Source: an uncultured Roseobacter sp.
GTDB taxonomy: Bacteria > Pseudomonadota > Alphaproteobacteria > Rhodobacterales > Rhodobacteraceae
Direction of reading: 5' to 3'
Assembly: GCA_947501635.1 (NCBI GenBank)
Contig: CANMWT010000002.1
Coordinates: 186,001-250,000, forward strand
DNA: 64,000 bases
Part shown: one piece after another, positions 26,487-34,641 of the stretch
How positions within the stretch are numbered: the first letter of the stretch is position 1
Layout of the letters: every line of letters begins with the position of its first letter
Position numbers and translations under genes: made by a program
Notes under the pieces: model-generated
What the model saw: the letters and a program-made list of their open reading frames with translations, nothing else
Told to the model about the DNA's origin: nothing
The model's database searches: none

Positions 26487-26873
26487 ATGATCGTGGTGGA
26501 CAAACAGGGAATTGAGGGCACAGCGCGGGATGCATCCGGGCCGGGGTGGAGCAGCCTGAGGCTTTTGGTGAAGTCGGATGGTATGGGGTTTTCGATGACC
26601 GAGACCCGTGTGCTGCCAGGCGCGGTGCTGGACCTGCAGTATAAAAACCACATCGAAGCCTGCTACTGTATCGGCGGAGCAGGCACCGTGACCGAAAAGG
26701 CGAGTGGCACAGTCCATCAGATCAGGCCCGGAGTGCTTTATGCGCCCGATGCGCACGACGCCCATCAGGTGCGTGTCGTGGGCGATGCACCGCTGCATCT
26801 GATCTGTGTCTTTTCACCTGCATTGCAGGGCGACGAAGTACACGGGCCCGACGGCAGCTATGCCGCGGGCTGA
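26487..26873 (+). CDS. ectC: Ectoine synthase-family cupin, orphan
   Basis: A 128-residue protein that matches EctC along its whole length: DGMGFSMTET (about residues 32-41), the cupin core YKNHIEACYCIGGAGTV (about 53-69), HQIRPGVLYAPDAHDAH (about 77-93) and the end LICVFSPAL with GDEVHGPDGSY. EctC closes N-gamma-acetyl-diaminobutyrate to ectoine, an osmoprotectant. No ectA, ectB, ectD or ask gene lies beside it, so it is an orphan; such orphans have been reported in other bacteria that take up precursors or use other substrates. The last 16 bases overlap the end of the convergent small gene. Confidence 0.85.
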   Translation: MIVVDKQGIEGTARDASGPGWSSLRLLVKSDGMGFSMTETRVLPGAVLDLQYKNHIEACYCIGGAGTVTEKASGTVHQIRPGVLYAPDAHDAHQVRVVGDAPLHLICVFSPALQGDEVHGPDGSYAAG

Positions 26874-27142
26874 TCGGGCACAAAGCCCAGCACAAATGCT
26901 GTCACCCTCGCGGCGCTCATCTCGCAGGGGAACAGCCGCGGCCCGGTGTCCAGCAGGTAGAGGTTGAGGCTGACATAGCCTGTGCCGCCCAGCTCTTTGG
27001 CTTCCAGCTTGACCGATTTGCCCGCGTTGAACACCGCTTTGCACGCAAGATAGCGACGGCTGCCATACTGTCCGGTGATAGCCCCTTCAGGCAGGGCATG
27101 AATCGCGCGCAGGAAATCCCGCGCCGGTGGGTGTGATGTCAC
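26858..27142 (-). CDS. Small uncharacterised protein, end of the pyr-plsY operon
   Basis: A 94-residue protein starting with a GTG at 27142 that overlaps the plsY stop (GTGA). Visible stretches are ARDFLRAIHALPEGAIT, YLACKAVFNAGKSVKLEA and YVSLNLYLLDTGPRLFPCE. It is a mixed alpha/beta small domain with no signal peptide and no family I recognise. The frame is open much further upstream, but that part is plsY read in another frame. Translational coupling suggests a product used along with PlsY or PyrC. Confidence 0.65.
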   Translation of the reverse strand: MTSHPPARDFLRAIHALPEGAITGQYGSRRYLACKAVFNAGKSVKLEAKELGGTGYVSLNLYLLDTGPRLFPCEMSAARVTAFVLGFVPDQPAA

Positions 27143-27747
27143 GACTTCTGGCCGATTTTCGGCTCCGTGCCGGCGACGATCCGCGCGATGTTGCTGCGGT
27201 GCCGCCAAAAGATCAGGGCCGCGAGCAGGGCGACGATGAAAGCGGTCGCTTGGCCTTCGAGCAGGTAGGCAAGCGGAACCGCCGCAACAGAGGCCACGAG
27301 CGCCCCCATCGACGAGATACGCGTGGCAAACGCACCTGCAAGCCATGCCACGCAGGCGCCCAGACCCATCCAGAAGTTCATTGCCAGAACGATCCCGAGG
27401 AATGTGGCGACCCCCTTGCCACCGGCAAAGCGCAGCCAGACCGGATAGCAATGGCCGATCATCGCCCCAAACCCGGCTGCAAGTCCCAGATCGCCGCCGG
27501 TCACTGCGGCCCCAAGCAGAACCGCAAGGGCCCCCTTGCCACCGTCCAGCAGCAGCGTCAGCGCGGCCGCAAGCTTGTTGCCCGTGCGCAGCACATTCGT
27601 CGCCCCGATGTTGCCCGACCCGATGTCGCGCAGGTTGCCGAGCCCCATGAGTTTAGCCAGCAGCATCCCGAAGGGTATCGAACCAAGCAGGTATCCCACG
27701 ACAAACCATACAGCGATCCACATCAGGAAAAGACCTTCGTAGCTCAT
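27139..27747 (-). CDS. plsY: Acyl-phosphate:glycerol-3-phosphate acyltransferase
   Basis: A 202-residue inner-membrane enzyme that acylates glycerol-3-phosphate with acyl-phosphate, the first step in phospholipid synthesis. About five membrane segments are visible. The three family motifs are present: GSIPFG near residue 22, GSGNIGATNVLR near 43-54 and GGKGVATFLG near 108-117, with a further GGKGALAV near 69. The start overlaps the pyrC stop (ATGA), and the stop overlaps the small downstream gene. Confidence 0.93.
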   Translation of the reverse strand: MSYEGLFLMWIAVWFVVGYLLGSIPFGMLLAKLMGLGNLRDIGSGNIGATNVLRTGNKLAAALTLLLDGGKGALAVLLGAAVTGGDLGLAAGFGAMIGHCYPVWLRFAGGKGVATFLGIVLAMNFWMGLGACVAWLAGAFATRISSMGALVASVAAVPLAYLLEGQATAFIVALLAALIFWRHRSNIARIVAGTEPKIGQKS

Positions 27748-29036
27748 GATGCTCTTTCGTAGACAGGTCTGCCTGCCACATAGGTCGTCAGGACGCGCCC
27801 CTGCATGCGCGCCCCGTCAAACGGCGTGTTGCGCGATTTGGAGCGGAGCGTCGCGCGGTCCATCAGGAAAGGCGCATCAGGGTCGAAAAGCACAAGATCG
27901 GCAGGGGCGCCGACCGTCATTCGCCCGCAGTCCAGCCCGAGCCGTCGGGCAGGGTTCAGCGACATGGCGCGCCAGAGCGTCGGCAGATCGATCAGGTCGG
28001 CGTGATAAAGCCGCATGGCCGCAGGCAGCAGTGTTTCAAGCGCCACAGCACCCGAAGCGGCCTCTTCAAAGGGCAGCCGCTTGCTTTCTTCGTCCTGCGG
28101 CGTGTGCATGGAGGAAATGATGTCGATCAGCCCCGATTTCACAGCCTCCACCACCGCGATGCGGTCGCTTTCGTCGCGCAGCGGGGGTTTGAGTTTGAAA
28201 AACGTGCGGTAGTCAGCCACATCCAGCGCGTTCAGCGTCAGGTGGTGGATCGACGTGCCCGCAGTAACGTCGAGCCCGTTGTTCTTGGCCCTCTCGAGTG
28301 CGGGCAGGGCACGTGCGCAGGTGATCTGGTCGGCGTGGTAACGCGCGCCTGTCATTTCAACCAGCGCAATGTCGCGGTCCAGTGCCATGCGCTCCGCCAT
28401 GGCGGAGACGGCAGGCAGGCCGCGCAGGCTTGCGAATTTGCCAGATGTTGCAACCGCGCCCTGGCTGAGGCCGGGATCCTGCGGGTGGGCAATGACCAAT
28501 GCGCCCAGTGCGCGTGCATAGGTCAGAGCACGCGACAGCACCTTGGTATCGGTGACGACGCGGTCGCAATCGGTGAAAGCGACAGCACCGGCATCAATCA
28601 AAAACCCGATCTCTGTCATCTCGCGCCCCGCGCGTCCTTTGGTCAGGGCAGCCATGGCCAGCACATTGACCGGGGCGGCCTCATTGGCGCGTCGGGTGAC
28701 GAATTCCAGCGTCTCGGGGTTGTCGATCGCCGGGGTCGTGTCGGGGCGGGTCACCATCGTCGTAACCCCGCCTGCGGCCGCCGCGAGGCCCGCCGAGCGG
28801 TAGCTTTCCTTGTGCCGCTCGCCCGGTTCGCAGACCTTGACGCCGATATCGACAAGGCCGGGGGCTATGTATCTGGCCTTGCAGTCGATGATGTTGCCCG
28901 TTTCGCCGCGAAACGGATTCGTTTTGTTATCATAGACTTGTTGGATGATTCCTTGAGAAATCGTTAACGCGCCGAACGTCACTGTGCCGGCTTCGGGGTC
29001 TACGATATGCACGTCGGTCAGGGTTAGCGTTGTCAT
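27744..29036 (-). CDS. pyrC: Dihydroorotase
   Basis: A 430-residue amidohydrolase of the class I dihydroorotase/allantoinase group that makes dihydroorotate from carbamoyl-aspartate in pyrimidine synthesis. The metal-binding motif, usually DxHxH, reads DIGVKVCEPG (about residues 57-66), so the two histidines are missing, as in inactive PyrC-like partners that bind PyrB in some bacteria. Later stretches IAHPQDP, SIHHLTL and SSMHTPQDEE are present. It is possibly the non-catalytic PyrX-type subunit or an altered enzyme. Four-base overlaps link it to both neighbours, and pyrB lies in the same operon. Confidence 0.8.
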   Translation of the reverse strand: MTTLTLTDVHIVDPEAGTVTFGALTISQGIIQQVYDNKTNPFRGETGNIIDCKARYIAPGLVDIGVKVCEPGERHKESYRSAGLAAAAGGVTTMVTRPDTTPAIDNPETLEFVTRRANEAAPVNVLAMAALTKGRAGREMTEIGFLIDAGAVAFTDCDRVVTDTKVLSRALTYARALGALVIAHPQDPGLSQGAVATSGKFASLRGLPAVSAMAERMALDRDIALVEMTGARYHADQITCARALPALERAKNNGLDVTAGTSIHHLTLNALDVADYRTFFKLKPPLRDESDRIAVVEAVKSGLIDIISSMHTPQDEESKRLPFEEAASGAVALETLLPAAMRLYHADLIDLPTLWRAMSLNPARRLGLDCGRMTVGAPADLVLFDPDAPFLMDRATLRSKSRNTPFDGARMQGRVLTTYVAGRPVYERAS

Positions 29037-29503
29037 TGGTGTAGCCTTTGTGCTTCCTTTAACCCCTGATAGGCAGCCTTTGGGTCATCAATGAAAGGCC
29101 ATTGCCCCCTGCGGCGCGGAAAATGGATGCCGGTCTGGCTCTGTTCGAACTGGAGAAACTTGTCGATTTCGACCTCGTCGAAAATACCCTGCCGCGACAC
29201 CGCGACGGCGCGGTCGGGCAGCACGACAAACACCGTATCGTCCCGCCAGCGTTTCTCTAACACGGTAAAAATGTAGGAAGCCGCAAACATCAGCGCGCCA
29301 TAACCGGTTATGCTCAGAGAGTCCGGAACCCCTGTCAGAACCCCCAATGGCCCGAGCGTCAACCCCAGTAAGCCCAGCGTGCGGAAAAACCAAAGTGGCA
29401 GACGGTACATCAAAATACGGCCATTCTGTTTACTCCTGCCCCACCAGATCACGCGATCCCGCTTGGGTAGATGTGCACGCCACCAATCCTCGGCATCACT
29501 CAT
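29033..29503 (-). CDS. Membrane protein with two helices, between pyrB and pyrC
   Basis: A 156-residue protein. Two hydrophobic segments span about residues 38-58 and 64-82, followed by a cytoplasmic-looking domain (TVFVVLPDRAVAVSRQGIFDEVEIDKFLQFEQSQ). The pattern resembles bacterial PH-like or phosphatidic-type membrane domains, but I cannot assign it. The ATG at 29503 overlaps the stop of the upstream gene (ATGA), so I prefer it to the ATG at 29515. Confidence 0.7.
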   Translation of the reverse strand: MSDAEDWWRAHLPKRDRVIWWGRSKQNGRILMYRLPLWFFRTLGLLGLTLGPLGVLTGVPDSLSITGYGALMFAASYIFTVLEKRWRDDTVFVVLPDRAVAVSRQGIFDEVEIDKFLQFEQSQTGIHFPRRRGQWPFIDDPKAAYQGLKEAQRLHQ

Positions 29504-30063
29504 GATCCCACCCATACCATCAGGCCCACCAGCGCGAAAAGCACCAGCAAAGCGGCCGTCGCGATGCGTCCCGACATGGCCGCGTCGGATGGTTTTTTGC
29601 GCGCGGGTGCGGCGTCTTCCTGGTAGGGCAGCGCCGATGTGGTGCTGAGGTCCACCCGATCGGACCAGTCGACGCCCTCTTGCGGGTAAGTGCCGATCAG
29701 CGTGAGCGCGGGGGCCGGTGTCAGGTTTTGCGCCGTGCCGCCGAAGGCTGCGGAATAGACAATCATCACCCAGCCTTCCAGTTGCGCGAGCTTGACCCGG
29801 TCGGGTTCGAGCGCGTCACGCGCCACGCCGGGGCCTTCGACCAGATAGTCCGACAGGGGCATATCGCCGAGATCAGCAAGCGCAAATACCTCAACATACG
29901 TGCTGTTCAGCGTGCTCGACCCGAGCGCATTCTCTTGCGGTGTGGGGCCGCTCTCTGCGCGGGGGTTGTCTTTGAGATGTTGTGCCTCCGCGGCCTGCAA
30001 CGACAGCGCAAAGACGCGCACGAGGCCGGCTTCGGCGGCGGGAACGGTGATGGCCTTTGTCAT
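29500..30063 (-). CDS. Protein of unknown function with C-terminal membrane anchor
   Basis: A 187-residue protein. The N-terminal 140 residues form a soluble domain ([33 protein letters not shown]). A lysine/arginine stretch (ARKKPSD) and one membrane segment at about 166-185 close it. It looks tail-anchored. It lies between pyrB and the next membrane protein, with four-base overlaps on each side. No family is recognised. Confidence 0.65.
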   Translation of the reverse strand: MTKAITVPAAEAGLVRVFALSLQAAEAQHLKDNPRAESGPTPQENALGSSTLNSTYVEVFALADLGDMPLSDYLVEGPGVARDALEPDRVKLAQLEGWVMIVYSAAFGGTAQNLTPAPALTLIGTYPQEGVDWSDRVDLSTTSALPYQEDAAPARKKPSDAAMSGRIATAALLVLFALVGLMVWVGS

Positions 30064-31004
30064 GCCGCCCCCCGTGTCAGACGCAGGTTACGCGCCAGCA
30101 GGTCCATCGCGGCCATGCGGACGGCGACGCCCATCTCGACCTGATCCTGAATGACGCTGCGGTTGATATCGTCAGCAAGTGTTCCGTCAATCTCGACCCC
30201 GCGGTTCATCGGACCGGGGTGCATCACGATCGCATCGGGCTTGGCGTTCGACAGCTTCTCTACGTCCAGCCCGTAGCGATGGTAATACTCCCGCTCGGAC
30301 GGGATGAAACCACCGTCCATACGTTCCTTTTGCAGCCGTAGCATCATCACGACATCCACGTCCTGCAGCCCGTCAGACATGTTGTCAAAGACCTCGACCC
30401 CGAAGTCAGAAATACCTGCGGGCATCAGGGTGGGCGGGCCGATCAGGCGGATACGGTTTTCCATCTTGCCGAGCAACATGATGTTGGACCGCGCCACGCG
30501 GCTGTGAGCAATGTCGCCGCAGATCGCAACCGACAGCCGGTGCAGCCGTCCTTTGGCGCGGCGGATTGTGAGCGCGTCAAGCAAGGCCTGCGTGGGGTGC
30601 TCGTGGCGTCCGTCTCCTGCGTTCAGCACCGCACAGTTCACCTTTTGCGCCAGCAGATCGACGGCACCGGACTGCGGGTGGCGCACCACCAGCAGGTCGG
30701 GGTGCATGGCGTTCAGCGTAAGGGCGGTGTCGATAAGCGTCTCGCCCTTTTTCAGCGAGCTGGCCTGCATCGCCATATTCATCACATCGGCCCCGAGCCG
30801 CTTGCCCGCGATCTCGAAGCTGGCTTGCGTGCGGGTGGAATTTTCGAAGAACATGTTGATCTGCGTGAGGCCCGCCAGCGCGTCTCTGTGCTTGTCCGGC
30901 TGGCGGTTCAGCTTTGCGTAGTCATCTGCCAGATCCAGCAACGTCTTGATCTCTTCGGGGCGCAGAGCCTCGATACCAAGCAGATGGCGGTGCGGGAACG
31001 ACAT
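30060..31004 (-). CDS. pyrB: Aspartate carbamoyltransferase catalytic subunit
   Basis: A 314-residue enzyme that joins carbamoyl phosphate and aspartate. The carbamoyl phosphate loop [13 protein letters not shown] is near residues 52-64, [12 protein letters not shown] near 81-92, and RHPQSGA and [14 protein letters not shown] near 107-140. The end has [13 protein letters not shown] chose the ATG at 31004; the longer frame to 31145 lacks a binding site and overlaps the divergent promoter region. It leads the operon pyrB-X-Y-pyrC-plsY-Z on the minus strand. No pyrI gene is near. Confidence 0.94.
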   Translation of the reverse strand: MSFPHRHLLGIEALRPEEIKTLLDLADDYAKLNRQPDKHRDALAGLTQINMFFENSTRTQASFEIAGKRLGADVMNMAMQASSLKKGETLIDTALTLNAMHPDLLVVRHPQSGAVDLLAQKVNCAVLNAGDGRHEHPTQALLDALTIRRAKGRLHRLSVAICGDIAHSRVARSNIMLLGKMENRIRLIGPPTLMPAGISDFGVEVFDNMSDGLQDVDVVMMLRLQKERMDGGFIPSEREYYHRYGLDVEKLSNAKPDAIVMHPGPMNRGVEIDGTLADDINRSVIQDQVEMGVAVRMAAMDLLARNLRLTRGAA

Positions 31005-31135
31005 GGGCGGCAACCTTCGGCGATTTCCCACCTTATAGGGAGGGGCTGCGCGATGGGCAAGACACCAGCGCTGCTGCAGGCGGGCGGTTAAAGTCTGATG
31101 TTCAATCCCCGCGCGCGGCGGCGTAGAGTGCAGCC

Positions 31136-31915
31136 ATGGAATCATTGGAATACCACAGCGCGCTGGCCCTGTTGGACTGGCAGATCGAACTGGGCGCCAC
31201 AGAAGCGATCAGCGATGCGCCCGTGGATTGCTATACGCTGCCGGAGAAGCTGCAAGCGCCTCAAAAGGCGGCAGAACCTGCGGTCTTGCCGGGACCGGCC
31301 CCGGCTGCGGCCAAGGTCGATCCGGTGGCCGAGGCTCGTGTGCAGGCGGAGGCGGCCCAAGACCTGCAGGAGTTGCGCGAGGCGCTGGCGCAATTCGAGC
31401 ATTGCGCGCTGAAACGCGGCGCGCGCAACCTTGTGTTTGCCGATGGCCAGCCCGGAGCACCCGTGATGATCGTGGGTGAGGCGCCGGGGCGCGACGAAGA
31501 CCGCGAGGGCCGGCCCTTTGTCGGGCGGGCGGGGCAGCTGCTGGACCGGATGCTGGCGGCAATCGACGCGGGGCGCGACCATACGCGCAACCCGGTCTAC
31601 ATCACCAACGTTCTGCCGTGGCGGCCACCGCAGAACCGGGACCCGAGCCCTGACGAGATCGCCATGATGCGCCCCTTCATCGAGCGTCACATCGCACTCG
31701 CGGCACCGCGTGTGCTGGTGGTGATGGGCAATATCCCAGCCCACGCGCTACTCGGCAAAAAGGGGATCACGCGGTTGCGCGGGCAGTGGACCGAAGCCTG
31801 CGGGCTGCCGGTGCTGCCGATGTTTCACCCTGCCTACCTGCTGCGCAATCCCGCGGCGAAGCGCGAGGCGTGGGCCGATCTGCTAAGCCTGCAGGCGTGG
31901 CTTGCCGATGGTTGA
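31136..31915 (+). CDS. Uracil-DNA glycosylase, family 4-like, missing iron-sulfur cysteines
   Basis: A 259-residue protein. Motif 1 is GEAPGRDED (residues 114-122) and motif 2 is [13 protein letters not shown] (231-243), so the uracil pocket looks intact. In family 4 the four cluster cysteines have spacing 3, 69 and 16; here the aligned residues are C90, K93, W162 and M178, so only one cysteine is kept. Residues 1-85 are an extra Pro/Ala-rich segment. It would remove uracil from DNA without a 4Fe-4S cluster. It is divergent from pyrB, and the next gene overlaps its end by eight bases. Confidence 0.87.
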   Translation: MESLEYHSALALLDWQIELGATEAISDAPVDCYTLPEKLQAPQKAAEPAVLPGPAPAAAKVDPVAEARVQAEAAQDLQELREALAQFEHCALKRGARNLVFADGQPGAPVMIVGEAPGRDEDREGRPFVGRAGQLLDRMLAAIDAGRDHTRNPVYITNVLPWRPPQNRDPSPDEIAMMRPFIERHIALAAPRVLVVMGNIPAHALLGKKGITRLRGQWTEACGLPVLPMFHPAYLLRNPAAKREAWADLLSLQAWLADG

Positions 31916-32522
31916 TCCGCTGACACTTGCCGCCTTCGTGCCCGCGGCACTTGCGCTCAACATCACACCCGGAGCGGATATGCTGTTTTGCATCGGGCAG
32001 GGTCTGCGGTCGGGCGCGCGCGCGGCCTGGGCGGCAAGCGCGGGTGTGGCCACGGGCGGCATGGTGCATGTGCTTGTCGCGGGCGCGGGGCTCAGTGCTC
32101 TGCTGGCGCGCTGGCCGGTCGCCTTTGACATCGTGCGCTGGGTCGGTGTCTGCTATCTGATCTGGCTGGCCTTCAAAGCCCTGCGCACCCCGGCCCCCCG
32201 CCCGGAGGCACCGGTGCCGGCGCGCGGGTCTGATGCCTTCCTGTCGGGGCTGTTTGTGAACCTGACCAACCCCAAGGTGATCCTCTTTGTGCTGGCTTTC
32301 ATTCCGCAGTTCGTGTCCCCGCAAGCGGGCCCGGTGATCTTGCAGTTCGCGGTTTTCGGGCTGGTTCTGTCGCTGGGCGGCTTTGTCATCAACGGCGCTG
32401 CAGGCATGTGGGCGGGCTCGCTCGGGCAGCGCGTGGCGGGTGGCAGCAGGCTGCTTGACTATATCACTGCGGGTCTGTTTACCGCGCTGGCCCTGCGACT
32501 GGCAATTCTGGAGAGAAGCTGA
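31908..32522 (+). CDS. LysE/RhtB-family exporter
   Basis: A 204-residue inner-membrane exporter of amino acids or similar compounds. Around six membrane segments are visible. The N-terminal family signature reads LNITPGADMLFCIGQGLRSG (about residues 18-37), and the middle has LTNPKVILFVLAFIPQFV. The ATG at 31908 overlaps the end of the glycosylase gene, and moaB follows after one base, so three unlike genes are probably co-transcribed. Confidence 0.88.
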   Translation: MVDPLTLAAFVPAALALNITPGADMLFCIGQGLRSGARAAWAASAGVATGGMVHVLVAGAGLSALLARWPVAFDIVRWVGVCYLIWLAFKALRTPAPRPEAPVPARGSDAFLSGLFVNLTNPKVILFVLAFIPQFVSPQAGPVILQFAVFGLVLSLGGFVINGAAGMWAGSLGQRVAGGSRLLDYITAGLFTALALRLAILERS

Positions 32523-32523
32523 C

Positions 32524-33066
32524 ATGAGCCGAATAGACGAAAGCAAGGAATTCATTGCGATCCGCATCGCGGTTCTGACGGTATCGGACAGCCGTGATCT
32601 GTCTCAGGACAGGTCGGGCGATGTGCTGGTGGATCGGCTGTTGAGCGCGGGGCACGAACTGGCCGACCGACGCATTCTGCCCGACGAACGTGACCAGATC
32701 GCCGGACAGTTGCGCGCGTGGTGCGCGGATGCCAGCATCGATGTCGTCATCTCGACAGGCGGCACCGGGCTGACCGGGCGCGATGTGACGGTCGAGGCGC
32801 ACCGTGATGTCTATGAGAAAGAAATCGACGCCTTCGGCACGGTCTTTACGATTGTATCGATGCAAAAGATCGGCACCAGCGCGGTGCAAAGCCGTGCAAC
32901 AGGCGGTGTGGCCAATGGCACCTATCTTTTTGCGCTGCCGGGCAGTCCGGGGGCCTGCAAGGACGCATGGGACGAGATTTTGGGCCGTCAGCTCGACTAT
33001 CGGCACCGTCCCTGCAATTTTGTGGAGATCCTGCCACGGCTTGATGAACACCAGCGACGGAAGTAG
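32524..33066 (+). CDS. moaB: Molybdenum cofactor biosynthesis protein MoaB
   Basis: A 180-residue MoCF-domain protein that adenylates or binds molybdopterin. The stretch IAVLTVSDSR is near residue 14, DVVISTGGTGLTGRDVT near 74-90, GGVANGTYLFALPGSPGAC near 125-143. A GAGAAGC site precedes the ATG. It lies apart from the other molybdenum cofactor genes (45,454-49,503). Confidence 0.9.
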   Translation: MSRIDESKEFIAIRIAVLTVSDSRDLSQDRSGDVLVDRLLSAGHELADRRILPDERDQIAGQLRAWCADASIDVVISTGGTGLTGRDVTVEAHRDVYEKEIDAFGTVFTIVSMQKIGTSAVQSRATGGVANGTYLFALPGSPGACKDAWDEILGRQLDYRHRPCNFVEILPRLDEHQRRK

Positions 33067-33071
33067 GCGCG

Positions 33072-33091
33072 GCCACCGTTATACGGGTGGC
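33072..33091 (+). terminator. Possible hairpin after moaB
   Basis: GCCACC (33072-33077) pairs with GGTGGC (33086-33091) around an eight-base loop, just after the moaB stop. No T-run follows, so it may be Rho-linked or only stabilise the transcript end. Confidence 0.3.
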
Positions 33092-33174
33092 TACGCTAAT
33101 TTCTGGCGGAATGTCGCTGCACGCCCTATCTTAGGGGCAGGTTAACGGTCTGTAAGACAGAGGATTTCGGAACA

Positions 33175-34638
33175 ATGCGGTTCCTGCGGCAAAGCATGGT
33201 GGGTCTGTTTCTGGCGTCGGTGACGCTGGGGCTGCTGGTCTATGCCGCGCAGATGATCGGGAGCGCCATTCAGCAACGTCTGTCGGAAGAGCGCCCCGCC
33301 CCGCCGGCGCGTGAGCGGGTGTTCGTGGTCAATCTGGTGACCGCGCAGGCCAGTACCGAAGTGCCGGTGCTGGAAACTTTTGGCGAAATCGAGGCGCGGC
33401 GGACACTGCAGGTGCGGGCAGCTGTTGCAGGGCGGATCATTGCGCTATCGGAATCTTTTGAAGACGGCGCGGCGGTGCAGGCGGGCGAGGTTTTGGTGGC
33501 CATTGATCCGGCGGATTTGCAGGCGGCAGTTGACCGGCTGCGCGCGGACCTCGCGGATGCACAGGCGGAAGTGCGCGATGCCGACCGCGGGCTGGAGCTG
33601 GCGCAGCTTGACCTTGATGCGGCGGGACAACAGGCAGCGCTGCGCCAGCAGGCGTTTCGCCGTCAGCAGGATCTGGCGGAGCGGGGCGTGGGTTCTGCCG
33701 CGTCGGTTGAAACGGCGGAGCTTGCCGCGGCTGCGGCACAGGCGGTTGTCATAACCCGCCGGCAGGCGGTGACCGCCGCCGAGGCGCGTATCGATCTGGC
33801 CGCTACGCGGTTGGCGCGGGCACGTATTGCCCTGGACGAGGCGCAGCGTGAACTGCAGGATACCACGATCACGGCGCCTTTCGCGGGCACGCTGAGTGAT
33901 ACGCTGGTGGTGGAGGGCGGATTGATCGCCGCGAACGAGCGGGTGGCGGATCTGATCGACCCGACCGACCTGGAGGTCGCTTTTCGCATCTCGACCGCGC
34001 AATACGCGCGGCTGCTGGATGCCTCGGGCGTATTGATCCGCGCGCCGGTAACCGTGTCGCTGGATGCGGCAGGCAGTGATCTTGTGGCCGAAGGTGTGCT
34101 GAGCCGTGTGAATGCGGGTGCCGGAGAAGGGCAAACCGGTCGGCTGGTCTTTGCGCGGCTGCAGCAGCCTATCGGGTTCCGTCCCGGTGACTTTGTGACG
34201 GTTCGGGTCAGGGAACCCGCGCTGCGCGACGTGGTGCGCCTGCCTGCAACGGCCTATGACGCGGCGGGTAATGTGCTTGTGCTGGACGGCGAAAACCGGC
34301 TTGAGACGCTAGAGGTCGAGCTGATCCGCCGGCAGGGCGATGACGTGCTGTTGCGCGGTCGCGGTCTGGCCGGGCGGGAGGTCGTGCGCGAACGCTCGCC
34401 GCTGCTGGGCGACGGGATTGCCGTGCGGCCCGTGCGGCCGCAGGCCAGCAGTGCCAGCGCGGCAGAAGTGCCCGACGTCTTGCGCTTGTCGGATGCGCGT
34501 CGCGCACGGCTGGTTGCCTTCGTCGAGCAGGACCGCGAGATGGCTGCGGCTGACAAAGCGTCGGTTCTGGCGCAACTGGCCGAAGAGCAGGTGCCGCGCC
34601 AGGTCGTGGACCGCATCGAAAAGCGTATGGGGGGCTAG
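33175..34638 (+). CDS. RND efflux periplasmic adaptor
   Basis: A 487-residue membrane-fusion protein with one N-terminal membrane helix (about residues 8-28). It carries the split lipoyl domain (FGEIEARRTLQVRAAVAGRI and FAGTLSDTLVVEGGLIAANE), a long alpha-helical hairpin of Ala/Glu/Gln-rich heptads (about residues 115-225) and a beta-barrel region (FRPGDFVTVRV). A C-terminal extension of about 60 residues after PVRPQ is unusual. It would link the RND pump encoded four bases downstream to an outer-membrane channel; no TolC-type gene is beside it. Confidence 0.9.
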   Translation: MRFLRQSMVGLFLASVTLGLLVYAAQMIGSAIQQRLSEERPAPPARERVFVVNLVTAQASTEVPVLETFGEIEARRTLQVRAAVAGRIIALSESFEDGAAVQAGEVLVAIDPADLQAAVDRLRADLADAQAEVRDADRGLELAQLDLDAAGQQAALRQQAFRRQQDLAERGVGSAASVETAELAAAAAQAVVITRRQAVTAAEARIDLAATRLARARIALDEAQRELQDTTITAPFAGTLSDTLVVEGGLIAANERVADLIDPTDLEVAFRISTAQYARLLDASGVLIRAPVTVSLDAAGSDLVAEGVLSRVNAGAGEGQTGRLVFARLQQPIGFRPGDFVTVRVREPALRDVVRLPATAYDAAGNVLVLDGENRLETLEVELIRRQGDDVLLRGRGLAGREVVRERSPLLGDGIAVRPVRPQASSASAAEVPDVLRLSDARRARLVAFVEQDREMAAADKASVLAQLAEEQVPRQVVDRIEKRMGG

Positions 34639-34641
34639 CGG

